Shown here one piece after another: positions 12,865 to 24,700 of a stretch of DNA of 64,000 nt. The position numbers and the translations under genes were made by a program. Origin of the DNA: Adineta steineri (lineage: Eukaryota; Rotifera; Eurotatoria; Adinetida; Adinetidae); the NCBI GenBank assembly GCA_905250115.1, contig CAJNOI010000025.1, positions 484,755-548,754 on the forward strand, written 5' to 3'. Below the pieces are notes generated by a model. That model was not told the DNA's origin. It made no database searches and worked only from the letters and a program-made list of their open reading frames with translations. Position 1 is the stretch's first letter. Every line of letters starts with the position of its first letter.

Positions 12865-15800
12865 TCAAATTGAGTCTTTTGCATTGAATGATGTTGAATA
12901 TTTTTTATCTGTTAATGGAACATCCATTAACATTGTTGTATTGTTATTAGTATTATGATGATGAATCGAATGATCTTTTATTTCTATTTCATTTTGTTCT
13001 GTTTGTCGTTTAACTAATTGATAATATAAACCACGTTTACGCATTAAATCGATATGTGTACCTTCTTCAACAATTTCACCATATTGAAGAACAAGAATTT
13101 TATTTGCATTACGAATTGTTGATAATCGATGGGCGATAACAAGTACTGTGCGGCCAATAACGGTACGTGCTATAGCTTCTTGTACCTATAAAAACGAGAA
13201 TCATTGTATTAAAATGAATTAAAAGAAAAGAAAATGAATACCTGAGCTTCAGCTTCGGCATCTAATGCACTTGTAGCTTCATCTAATAATAGAACATTCG
13301 GTGAACGAATTAATGCTCTTGCTAATGCAATTCTTTCTATAAAAAGAAAAATATTTGTATTAATCAGTTAAAGTATTGTATTATCTAATTAACTCTTTCA
13401 GGATGGGTGGTAGACCGTATATACCAGTCTTTTTTTAAAAAAAAAATGTTATGTATTGACGATAGGAAGTAGCTGTGTACACGTTAGAAAATACTTATAG
13501 CAGTGATATATATCTTATATGACTTGCGTAATTATAACCTATTTTTTTCCTTTTCTTCTATGCACTAAATTATTAGGCTGTATCGTCCTGATCTATTTTC
13601 TTGCATATACAGGTGAGCATGGTGTTGTTAGGTGATCCGATCGTGTGCACAGCATATTAATAAATTTGAATAAAAAACAGAACTATTTGATTCTTTAAAA
13701 TCTATTTTTTTTTCAAAAAAATAATCCCATCCTGAAAGGGTTAATCTAAAAGTCAAGAATTCTGATCGAAAATTCTGTCTGTTAAGTTCTATTTCGTTCT
13801 AATTAACGAGTAATTTTTTTATTAGATAAAAACTAACGTTTTTGTCCGCCAGCCATTTGTACACCACGTTCACCACATTCCGTATCATATTTACATTGAA
13901 ATTGGGATATAAATAAATGAGCATTCGCCATTTGAGAAACAAGTTCAATTTCTTCTTGAGGTTTTTTTTCGATAAGACCATATTGTATATTATCTCGAAT
14001 CGAACGAGCATGAAGAACAGGTTCTTGACTTACAAGTGACACCTAATATTTTAAATAACAATAAAACAAATATTCATTTAAAATAATAAATTAACCTTTT
14101 CATGATAAAATTTATAATCATAATTTTGAACAGGTATACCATCAATTAATATTTCACCTTCATCTGCTTCATAAAAATGTTCCAATAAACTAATACATGT
14201 TGTTTTTCCACCTAGAAATAAAATATATACATCATAGATCCGTATTTTCAAACTTTCTATTTAATAATATTATAATCCTATGTCGGTCGTAAAAGTCTAT
14301 TCGATGCTATAGTTTTTAGTTAATAATTCAAATCTTACTTCCACTTGGTCCAACAAGTGCAACTTGTTCTCCTGGTTGAACAGTAAATGAAATATTTTTT
14401 AAAACTTTATCATTTTTTCTATTTGGAAATGCAAATGATACATTCTTAAATTCAATACGTCCTTGAAATTGATTTGGTTTTTCAATTCCATTATTAGTAA
14501 TTTTTGGTATTCGATCAATATATTCAAATAATTTAACGGATGCACCACTTGCTTTCATTAAATCTGCATAAACACCATTAATTGCCTAAAAATGAAGAAT
14601 AATATTGTTTTTGTTTCTTTGAAATAATTCTTACATCAAGAGCATCGCCTAATCTTTGTTGATATAGAATAAATGAAACGAAATTAGAAACACTTAATCG
14701 ATTGTTCATAACAAGATGACCACCATAAGCAAGTGTACCTAAATTAAGTAATACAATTAATATTTGTCCATTCCATAAATAACCAAAATCTAATAAAATA
14801 AATTTTGAATAAATATCGAAAGAAAATTTAAAACTAACAATAAAGTGCTTGTCGAATAGAAAATTTTCTAACAAGATCATTTTTTTTATGAAATAAACGA
14901 ATTTCTTCATCTTCATCTATCCAAATAAAAAAGGAAATTAGAAAGAAATTATATCGAACGAAAAATAATTTACTTGCAAAAGATTTAACAGTACGAATTG
15001 TAGCAATAGCTTCTTCAGCTAATGAATTTGATTCAGCTAATGCATCTTGAACTTTTTTTTGTTGATTCTATATAAAATATGATAAGAATATTTTTAACTT
15101 TTTAAGATTAATATCAAATTTACAGCCATTAAATCTCCATAAAGTTTACCAGTACCAAATGCTAATGGACCAGTAATTAATACTAGAAGAAATAGATTCC
15201 ATGATAATACTAACATCATAATAATTGTTCCAACTAGAGTAAAAATGAAGAAAAATATTTTTTTTAACAAAAGACAAAATAAATACTTACTTGTTTGAAC
15301 AGTACTTCTTAAAAATATATTTAAATTAAGTGATACAGCTTCACTAACTGTTGTTATATCCGAAGCTAGACGGGAAGTGATTTCACCCGTTTTAGTTTCA
15401 TCAAAAAATTCAATATCTTGTTTAAGAATACGAGTAAAAACAGTATCACGAAGACGTTGAATTAAATTTGTAAGCGTTATTGAAAAAATAAAACCACGAA
15501 GGCCAGATGTAATCACACTAAATAATAATAATAATGGTATATATTAAAAACGCCGGAAAAAAAATATCGACTGAAAAAAATGTCGAATCAATGAGTAATA
15601 ATGCTTGACGAAGAGTGAGGATGAGGGTGAAGATGGGTGAGGGTGTGCGAATGTGGGTAATGGTGTGTGGATGTGGGTGAGGGTTAGGATGGGTGAAGGT
15701 GTATGAATGTGGGTGAGGGTTAGGATAGGTGAAGGTGTGTGGATGTGGGTGGGTAGATGTGAGTGTGGGTGAGGAGAAGGGTAGGTGCGAAGATGGGCGG

Positions 15801-16901
15801 TTGCGTGTGGGTATAGATAAGGATGAGAATGAGGGTGAGAGTGAGGGTATTTTGGTCAATAAGGATATCTCAAACGTTTCGACATTTTACATGCTCAAAA
15901 TGTTTCTTTTTCGATCGTTTTCATAGTAAATCATAATAATAATATACTCATTCTTTATATTTCTTTTTAAAACAAAAATCTTACAATATCACAGATATGC
16001 CAAGATACCAAAATATATTCGTAAGAAATTTATGCCAGTTCTTATCAACCACACAGCTTATGATTTCACCGGAAAAATATGGTTGAAACATTTCAGCTAA
16101 AAAAAAGATAGTGGAAGATACATATTGATTAAAACTGAAGTTATTAAAATTACTCGATGCTGCTATTAGTAAAGAACAAAAGCCAATAATATATAATTTC
16201 CATTCTTGTTTACCAAGTTTAATAATTCTCCACCATAAACCACTGGTTTCTTTTATTTGAATTTTCAAATCTTTGTTTTCATTCTTTGTGGATTTAGTCG
16301 ATCCATCTTCAACTATATATCAAAAAATTATTTTAAATAAGAATTAATTAAAAATCTATTTACTTTCTACAAGTAAAGGATCTATTTCTTCAGTATACGA
16401 ACGTGTTGGTTCGTTAATAAGAAGTTGCCGTTCTGGATCTGTATGTTTAATATTAATAATACGAAAAAATATAATCCAAATAAAAATTCCTCCTAATGCA
16501 AATAATGGAATAAAAATAATAGCTAAATAATCGAATCGATCGAATTGATAAGGTGATGTTGCATTTCGTACATTTGTCCATTCATAAAAAACAAGAAATT
16601 TACTTAAAGAATATACATAAGTAATTAATTGAAATATAATAAGTACTACACGAAAATATTTGAAACGTTGACAACGTTTGAATAGAAAAATAACGAATGA
16701 AGAAAATATTAAAACAAAAGAATCAAACAGCATAAGAAAGTAAAGTTCAACATATGTTCGAGGATAGTCAAATGAATATAATTTGTCAATTAGATTTAGA
16801 TGAATATTAGTAAATCCACGTGTAAATATACATGTAATAGTTATAATTATCAAAATAGCATAGATTGTAGGAATTAAACGTAATATATGATACCAAGACA
16901 T
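12865..16901 (-). CDS. abcb9: ABCB9/TAP-like half ABC transporter (lysosomal peptide exporter type)
   Basis: Predicted 818 aa in 13 exons (16364-16901, 16154-16312, 15985-16096, 15291-15517, 15124-15233, 14974-15067, 14839-14916, 14635-14789, 14339-14585, 14096-14211, 13838-14042, 13242-13336, 12865-13185). Half transporters of this family dimerise; human ABCB9 (766 aa) moves peptides into lysosomes. Residues 1-150 form a separate N-terminal bundle of about four hydrophobic segments (TMD0), then the six-helix core. The nucleotide-binding domain has Walker A GPSGSGKTT split by an intron, Q-loop LVSQEPVL, Walker [12 protein letters not shown] and H-loop IAHR. The segment around [10 protein letters not shown] matches ABCB9 better than TAP1/TAP2 as I remember them. 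The C-loop reads MAGGQ instead of LSGGQ. Two introns are unusually long: one (13337-13837) holds a piggyBac-like element, the other (15518-15984) a G/T-rich tandem repeat. ABCB8 or ABCB10 are less likely given TMD0. Confidence 0.88.
13393..13740. mobile_element. 348-bp piggyBac-like non-autonomous element in an ABCB9 intron
   Basis: Ends are inverted repeats: left CTCTTTCAGGATGGG, right (reverse complement) CCCTTTCAGGATGGG, one mismatch in 15. The element sits exactly between two TTAA tetranucleotides (13389-13392 and 13741-13744), the target duplication of piggyBac transposons. It has no transposase-sized open frame, so it would depend on a helper elsewhere. It accounts for most of a 501-bp intron in a gene whose other introns are mostly about 50-130 bp. 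Confidence 0.88.
15642..15770. repeat. 36-bp G/T-rich tandem repeat with telomere-like motifs, inside an ABCB9 intron
   Basis: Units starting GGTGTGTGGATGTGGGTG begin at 15662, 15698 and 15734, exactly 36 bp apart, with a truncated unit at 15642. The surrounding 15610-15850 is also strongly G/T/A-rich on the plus strand. Units contain ATGTGGG and GGGTTAGG. TGTGGG is, from memory, the telomeric repeat of Adineta. The tract lies in the intron 15518-15984. Confidence 0.85.
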
Positions 16902-18006
16902 AATTCGAGATGAATACTGTTGTACGAATTAATCTAATGTAGAAATTTTTTAAATAATAAAAAAATACGTATTTTATTCAACTGAATATTTGAATGACGT
17001 TTATTTATCTATAAAGAATAAGATAATATGCATATTTCATTTATTGAAGAGTAAAACATTAAAGAGCGAGAATATGAATTATCTTAATACTTATCACTAT
17101 TAAAGTGATAATAAATCATAGTATAGATGAGCGGAAGTCGAGTTCGAAACAAGTTTCGAAGACTTTACCTTACAATTTATTCTCGCTGTTTGAATTTCGC
17201 CATCATTGTTCTCATCATAATTCCTAAAAAGTTTCAATACATTTCGATGCTAACGAAAGATTATGCTTCGTTTAATCGAACTGGTTTAACATATCTCTTT
17301 CGAATAGTAGAAGATGTATGATCTGAATCTTGCAAAGTACACGTCTTATGATTGTTTTTCCGACGAGAAAAATTATTTTTGTCCGTCAGTTTTTAAGAAA
17401 TGATGGTAACATCATAGATCTTCTTAAAGCTCAACTTAGCATATTAACTTGAAAAATGATTTCAATCAGTTGGATTGATCACAAGGCTAATGCTTTGTAG
17501 CAAATCATTCATGAATCATAAAAAAACTTAACGAATTGTAAAAACGATTATAATTAGTTCATTTTATAACTCTTCTAATATGAAAACTGAATATCTTACT
17601 TTGTTTCTATACGAATATCTCAGAGCATATATATAATTATAACTGGCGTCTTATCTACAGTTTGATAAATCTGATTCATACAAAAAAAACCCTATTTATC
17701 ATACCTGTATATTACCAATAATGAATATCTACGAGGAAGTAGCCGTTGGTCGAATGAGTTTTCGACGAAGAGTGTATTCGGCGAAAACTCATTCGATAAA
17801 CGGCGCCCCACCCTTCATTATCATCCAAAATAATATTTTTTTAATCTTCAAAGAATACACAAACATTTATTATAGTCAAATTAAAACACATACATATAAA
17901 ACATATAAATAATTATTGCTTAGTTTTTTTTTTGATATCATTATTTAAAAAACTCTTACATAAACATATAAAAAAAACACATAGTAGACAAATGAATTTT
18001 ATATTC
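16902..18006. other. Intergenic region between abcb9 and serinc
   Basis: AT-rich, presumably holding the abcb9 promoter and the serinc 3' end. The only structure is the hairpin at 17742-17804. Short plus-strand open frames at 17127 and 17721 have no recognisable domain and I do not count them as genes. Confidence 0.5.
17742..17804. repeat. Long-stem hairpin (23-bp arms, 17-nt loop)
   Basis: Left arm 17742-17764 and right arm 17782-17804 are inverted copies of GCCGTTGGTCGAATGAGTTTTCG with about 20 of 23 positions paired. The right half begins GGCGAAAACTC, a motif that recurs in other palindromic segments of the window. It may be a folded miniature element or a remnant of one. Confidence 0.8.
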
Positions 18007-19627
18007 TTATGAAAAATCTCGGTCAGGAAAGACAGCTGGTGCAATACATGTCCAAATATATAATACTACACATAACCAACTTGATACAATTTTAACCCAG
18101 AGTGATGCTAAATTATTATTATATGTATGGAAATCTTTTGCTGGAGTATACCAACTAAAAGAAGAAGAAGAAATTATAATCAAAAAGAAAAAAAAAGGTC
18201 ATTTATTTTACTTTGTTAATGTCATCATTGCATATAAAGTAGCAAGTAAAAACATAAAATGAAATAATGAATAATTATATGCAACTGATCCACGTTCATT
18301 ATCATAAACACGTTGATGATGTTCTTTATCACTACCTAATATCCATTTATCATCTGTAACTGAATTAACTAATTGTGCATCATCTAATATAGTTGAATCA
18401 AATGATGATAATGATGTTGACAGAAATAATTTTTTAGCTCGAGTATTACGTGATGTAGTTATAACTGAATAAAAAAGTGCACAAGTAAATAAAATTAAAC
18501 CAATAATTGTTATTGGATCAGATAAACTTTGTTGTCGTATTGCATCTGATGGTGTAGTTGAATTTGTTGGATGAATTATTGTATTAAAACTTGGATTACA
18601 ACGACTATCTGGATAATTACTCATTGCTGACCATGTATAATAAATCACATAAAGACTAACAAATGATGATTGAAGTAAACCGCACGAAGAATTATATTCA
18701 CGTACACATGGTAAAATTGATATTATTGATAATAGTATACATAAAAACATATTGAATGAAATAAAAAATGTATGTAAACGACAAATCGAATGATCTGGAG
18801 CATAATAAATATAAAATGAAACAACTCCAGTTATTGTTAATGCATAGAAAAGAAATGTAAAAAATAATAAACCATAACCATGTTTTTTCGATCCAAATTC
18901 AACATGATCAACCCATGATTCGTTCCATCTAAAAAAAATCTTGATGAATAATTACTTTTCGAAATAAACACTTACGAATGAACAAAATCAATTGATAAAA
19001 GTAATTGCACAAGAATAAACTATTTAAAAAGAAATTATATAAAATATACTTTTATATTAACTCACTAGAAATCCACCAATAAGTCCAACAATCATAAATG
19101 CATAATCAAAACCATTATTTGGAATAAAAAACGCTCCGATGATCATGCCAATAAGTATTATTAACTTAAATGCCCAAAAACCATTTTGAATTTTGGCACG
19201 AAAATCTTTTGATGTTTTAACTTTTATCATCTAAAGAAATTTGAATTCATTGGAATTTTTTTGTTTAAATAATCAATTAACTTACTAATATTGATAAAAC
19301 AAAAAAGAAAATTGTTATACCAAATGAAAGACGATAAACGGCTAGAGATCCGACTAATTTTGAACAATCAATTGCTGGTACTAGCATGTTATTTGTATTT
19401 GATGTGGAATGTTTACATAATGATGGAATTTTATTTAATGTTTGTTCAAGACCGGGTATTAACATAATACATGATGTTATAAGACCAACAAGAAGAATAA
19501 GACCGTAAGCAATACGTGTTGATGTTGAACCTTTACATGATGGACATGCTGAACAACAAAGTGAACAAAATGCATTACCAAAACAACATGCAACAGTTGA
19601 TCCTAGAGAACCAATACAAATACCCAT
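18007..19627 (-). CDS. serinc: Serine incorporator (SERINC/TDE family) multipass membrane protein
   Basis: At least six exons, starting at 19627 with MGICIGSLGS and ending at 18007 after FPDRDFS. SERINC proteins are multipass membrane proteins linked to serine-derived lipids; they scramble phospholipids, and some vertebrate members are incorporated into virions. Visible family marks are the cysteine-rich N-terminus (CCFGNAFCSLCCSACPSC), the FVHSWNESWVDH segment joined across an intron, a run of about ten hydrophobic segments, the region beginning WSAMSNYPDSRCNPS, and the C-terminal KWYTPAKDFHTYNNNLASLW before the last helix. Total length of roughly 440 aa is normal for the family. The start is the first ATG, directly before the conserved cysteine cluster. 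An acidic cytosolic loop (LDDAQLVNSVTDDKW) is present as in other members. Confidence 0.92.
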
Positions 19628-20676
19628 GTTTTTTAAAGTACAGATCTAAAAATCATATATAAACCCAATGGTAATTCAATACTTCAATATTAATGAATAG
19701 AGAAAGAAAAAAGATAGTATAAAAATACAATAAGGTCAGCAATTAAAAACAGCTGAAATAGGTTGAAAAGTTAAATCATCGAAAGAAAACATTTGTTCAT
19801 TGATAACATAATTGTTATTGAATGAATCAAACAGATGTTTTGTTTTTTATCTAAAATGATAACACACATAAATATCTATGCAATGAGTCAGATAATAATG
19901 AAACGATCGATTCAAAAGATCAAGTATAAAAACAAACATTTTATAAATCTATTTTCGATTACTTTTTCTTTCTTTTCCTAAGTTCAAAAAAACATACACC
20001 TTACATCAATCTCTTTTTCTTTTTTCAAATTCAAACAATAAGTGAGTTTTTTTTCTGTTTATTTTCACGACGACGATCTTTCTTTTCTTTTCAACATTAA
20101 TTTTTCTGATGTTCTTATTAAGTTTTTGTTTTTCGTTCTCTTAGAAATTCGTCGTTCAACACGCATAAACATCAACACTAACATGAAGAAACTTCGCACA
20201 TAATAGACAAAAAAAAGAAGAGAAGATATGAGAATTAGACGAAGACAAGGGAAAAAAACATGGGAATACATAAGACAAAAGAAAAGAAAAACGAATAAAG
20301 TTTTGCTCAACAACTACACTTTACAAACATAAATCGACGATAACAATAACAACATGAAAAATAATATGTAAAACAGTCATTTGGAATAAATGTCAGAAAG
20401 GAAAACAATCGAATGAACAAAAATAAAGAAGAAATAGTCGAAATAGAATAACACAAAAAAAAGATCGGCTATTTGCCGGGTTTTTTTTTATAAAAGAAAA
20501 AGCAACAAAAGTATCTGAATATGTTTTTTTACCTGATTAAATCACCAAAAAAAGCATATTGCAATAATCATTTTAAGAAAATAGTGAAGATAGAAAATAA
20601 AAAAAAACACATACTCTATCTATCTATCTATCTGTTTTTCTTTCTGTATAGAAAATATATATCTGACTCATGTAGT
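19628..20676. other. Intergenic region between serinc and cyclin E
   Basis: AT- and polypurine-rich DNA expected to hold the serinc 5' UTR/promoter and the cyclin E 3' UTR. A short (CTAT)n microsatellite lies at 20614-20633. No gene is supported. Confidence 0.5.
20614..20633. repeat. (CTAT)n microsatellite
   Basis: About five tetranucleotide units. Confidence 0.85.
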
Positions 20677-23600
20677 TCATACTGATATGACTTCAGTTAT
20701 TTGAAGTTGTGCTTCTTCATTAACAATAATTTCATGTTGTTGTTTTTCTAATGATGTTGGTGGTGTTGGTAACCATGACAATCGATTCACAAGATTTCGA
20801 AAAGGTCGATTGTTAGTTATTGGTGGAATAAATTTTGGGCGTTTTTTATAAACATTTTCCTTTAAGAGAAAAAGTTTGGTTTTGGTTTTTTTGAAAAAAT
20901 GAAAATAACTTACAAGAAAATCTAATGAGATATTATGTATTTGTATTGAATAAATCTCGTCGATGGGTATAGCAGGTGATGGTCGAGAAGCTGGTATTGG
21001 TATTGACATTAAATTTTGACCAAAATAAAGTACATCAAAAAATGGTTTCATCCATTCACTGCATACATAGAGATCATCATCATTTAAAGCTAAAGAAAAT
21101 AAATTTTTTTCAAACGAAATTTCATAGCGTACGGACGGATCATCCATAAATGATGTCTAAGTAAAAATCTTCTTATTCTATCTAATCCTGTTTATTTTAA
21201 GCAAAAGCTTTCTTATGTAAAAATGTCGACGTATAGAGTGCGGGTGTAGGTATTCTTCTGTGTTATACGCACACCCACACCCTTCTTTTCTTTGTATCTC
21301 ATGATATCGACTTTTTTTGTCAACATTTTATCGTGGACGTTTGACTACTTTCCCACTTTTTTTACTTACAAGTAATCTGTTCAACAGGCCAATGCGGTTT
21401 ACAAGCAAGAATAGCTGTTGCAGCTAGTACATTCTTTGGAAATTGTGAATATTCAATATCGAGTGAACATAAATCAATTAACTAAATATATATATATATA
21501 AATTTTTTATTATATTAAATAAACAAAAACTTACTCGAGCAACCAATGAAAATGTTTGTAGAAACATTGGTGTTCGATGTACATTTGTTAAGATTGATGT
21601 TTTTAGAATTTCACTGTCTGACAATGACACTGAAGATTTTGGAATATTTGATATTGATATACGTCGTTTTTTTATACAACGATCATTATGAGATGGTGTT
21701 ACATTTGTTGATGATGGTGATGAAGAATTATTATTATTATTAATCATTTCAAGATCAGATTCAAGTTGAAGATATGTTAATAACCAACTAATTGATGTCA
21801 CTGGATTAATAAACCAGTTTAATGCCTAAAAAAATTATTTATCAACTTAACATTTCTACTAAAAATTTATATTTACATTCATTATATCTAATTCCATATC
21901 AAGAATATCACCTTCATAATAGGCTTTATCAGTAACATATGCAAATTCAGATATACGTGGTGGATAGATTTCCTAATGAAAGAATTTCATATAAAAAAGT
22001 TTTCAAAAAAAAAACCTTACTTCAATTTTAGCTGCTATAAATAATGATGTTATACCAAGCAATTGAAGTTTAGCTTTAGGTAAATTTGTTGTATTACATA
22101 AATACTGATCAATATAAGCAATAGCTAAATGATATGTTTCTCGATGAAGATGATAAACTTCTGAAACCTTTAAAAATAGAATTTACTTAAAAAAAGAAAG
22201 AAGAAAAGAAATTGTCAATTACTTCAATTAACCAATCACATAAAACACTTCGCATTTTCGATGTTATAGCTGGATGTGCATCAAGAAAATTTGAATGACA
22301 TTTATATGTTTCATCAAACGTTTTAGCCATCATATTTGACCATAATGCATGAGAACGATACCAAGGTAAAGGTACAGATGATATATCAAGATGATCAATA
22401 ATTATTCCATCATCTTGATCATCCTCTTCTTCCTTATTACATGTCGATATAGAATGTTTTACCATGATCGTTTCTAAAAATTGAATATGAACCGTCTTTT
22501 ATTTTCAATTCAGATATTATATCATAGAATAATCTGTATTTTACATAAGAAATTTTCTTATTAGATTTCAATGGCATTTTGTATATGAAATACTATGTTC
22601 ATTCAATAGTCTTTTTAGTTGTATTTGAAAAATATAAACACGCTTGATCTTTATAATTATAACATTCAATAGAATTTCGATTGAGTTTATTATATCCATT
22701 GGTAAAATCCAATCGGAAACAAATATTCATGAATTTTGAAGTCTAACTCATGTATTAACCATTGATTTACATCGATCTTGAATTTTATTCATATCAATAA
22801 CATATTTATCTTTTCAATTATCCGATCAAAAAATTTTCATAGGAAAACAACACTATCTTTTCAATCTACACTAAACTAATTTATTACAACTACTTTTTTT
22901 TATATCATACCGTATTGTTTATGTTTGTCGTAATTTTCTTTGTTAGTGATATCCTTACCAGCATTGTCTTGCCGTAACTAAAATAAACAAAGAAAAAAGA
23001 AAGAAATTATTTACAATTCTTATCAATCAATTGAAATTTGTTTATTTATTTCTTTCTTTGAATTTTCTATTGGATCACTTACATATAGATGTAATTCGGA
23101 GTGAAACCATTCCGATCGATACTGTTGCTGCATGAAAAAATTATAAACAAATGACAATATCAAAATAGAAGATTTAACACTTCTTTTATTGTCCTCCTTT
23201 CTGGTTTTGTTTGCTAGTGGAATCACTCTATATATATGTACGTACGTAAAGGATAGAAAAGAAAAGAGGAAAAAATCACACAACAACAAATAAAAATAAT
23301 AATAAACAAATTTGTTAAACTCGTCGAGGTGTAAAGCAGCGAACATGATGCACATAACTAGACAAGACCTAATTTTTTCACAAAAAATAATTTAGAATTT
23401 TGTGAAAATAGATAAAAAAAGGTCTTGTATAGATTGTGCAACACCTTCAGCAGCATGAAGAATAGATTTTTTTTGTGTACACCTTTTTATTAAAAAAACT
23501 CGAGTATTTATATAGGAGATGAACAAATTTGAAAGAACTACGTCAGTTGTTCATTTTTAACTAACAGAAATCGATATGCGAATCTTTTCTTTTTCGTCTA

Positions 23601-24700
23601 TTGAATAGATATCAGCAACTGACACTTAACATAGAACAGGTGTGCAGATACTAATGAGAGGAGAAAGAAGAAATGCTTACATGACCTCGTCTTTTAGTTT
23701 TTTTTCTTCAACTGTTGATAATCAATGTAAAAAAACGTCAGTTTGAAAGTGTACTATTATACGAAGACAAAATAGTAAAATGTATCCGAAGTAGTGAAAG
23801 TAATAATGTGACGAAGAATAAGAAAATATTTCTAGAATGTGTTCAAAAGGACAATAAATCTTTTCGTCTAAGAAAATTCAAACGAAAAGAAGAGAAATAG
23901 TGACGCATTTTCTCCGACACGTGGAAAAATCATCTTTTCTGCTTGGGAATAAATGGGTATTTTTAGTTATCTTGTTTCGTTCTGTTTAATAGTAAAGCAA
24001 TAGAAAATCAGACATAAAAAACGTTCAATAGTGCAAAATTTTCTATAATAAAAATCAGTATTTTATGAAAGATTAGAGAATATTGGTTTTCTAGCTTCTT
24101 TTTATCTATAATCATCATTAGAAGCAGAACCAAAGACTAGAAATACGTTGTGTACGTTTTTCGTACCAATTAGTTATACAAGTTCTATATTCTATATGTG
24201 ATGAGACTTTATTGACAAGTCTCCTTTTTTTTCATTAGTAAATAGTTTCTTTTAAAAATTTTACAATAGACATTTTGACTTGTTCCATCCTTCCTTTGTC
24301 TAGATAATGTATATTAGTCTTGTAAAATAATTACATACAATTCATTTGATCTACATCAAGATATATCTTAAAATCTTGATGATAAAATAGAGTTTAATAT
24401 TTTCCTTAACCGAACTTTTTTTTCATCCGCTTGATGTCAAAATGTGTTCAAAGTGTATGACCTTCTTGCGCTTGCCAAAAATAGTTCGACTAGAGTTAGT
24501 TGATTTCTATAGAAGATAAATCCTTACTTCAGTTTTAGCTAATTTTGATTTTCGTTCATGATTTGATGAATGATCAGGCTAAAATAATAATTTATATTCA
24601 ATGAATTTCATCATTTCTGATTGTTTTTTTTATTTACCGAAAGTGATCTTTTTAATGTTCGAATTATTAACCTAATACCACCATCACTATTATCTGACAT
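20677..24700 (-). CDS. ccne: Cyclin E (G1/S cyclin, CDK2 partner)
   Basis: Predicted 462 aa in ten exons: 24638-24700, 24528-24578, 22959-22977 (a 19-bp microexon), 22223-22473, 22021-22167, 21877-21972, 21535-21825, 21370-21481, 20914-21089, 20677-20859. Cyclin E activates CDK2 in the nucleus to trigger S phase. The N-terminal cyclin box contains MRSVLCDWLIEV, YHLHRETYHLA and SLFIAAKIEEIYPPRISEFA followed by YVTDKAYYEGDILDMEL, which are diagnostic of cyclin E rather than A, B or D. The second fold has LIDLCSLDIEYSQFP, then CSEWMKPFF. The C-terminal IYSIQIHNISLDFLENVYKK matches the conserved tail. A polar, asparagine/serine-rich insertion of about 55 residues (about 236-290) with a basic KKRRISIS patch separates the two folds. 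The start at 24700 gives MSDNSDGGIRL and keeps frame through the microexon; a shorter start at 22465 is possible. The intron 22978-24527 is about 1.55 kb. Confidence 0.9.
21238..21292. repeat. Hairpin with CCCACACCC arms in a cyclin E intron
   Basis: GTGCGGGTGTAGGT on the left and ACGCACACCCACACCC on the right are inverted and imperfectly complementary, separated by about 20 nt. The hairpin sits in the intron 21090-21369 and resembles the hairpin at 43632-43675. Confidence 0.7.

Noticed and set aside
13799-14011. Minus-strand open frame ending VNVVYKW..NKKLLVN
   Set aside because: Out-of-frame shadow of the ABCB9 exon 13838-14042.
15518-15859. Minus-strand open frame full of His-Pro dipeptides
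   Set aside because: It is the complement of the G/T-rich tandem repeat in an ABCB9 intron; the His/Pro pattern comes from the repeat.
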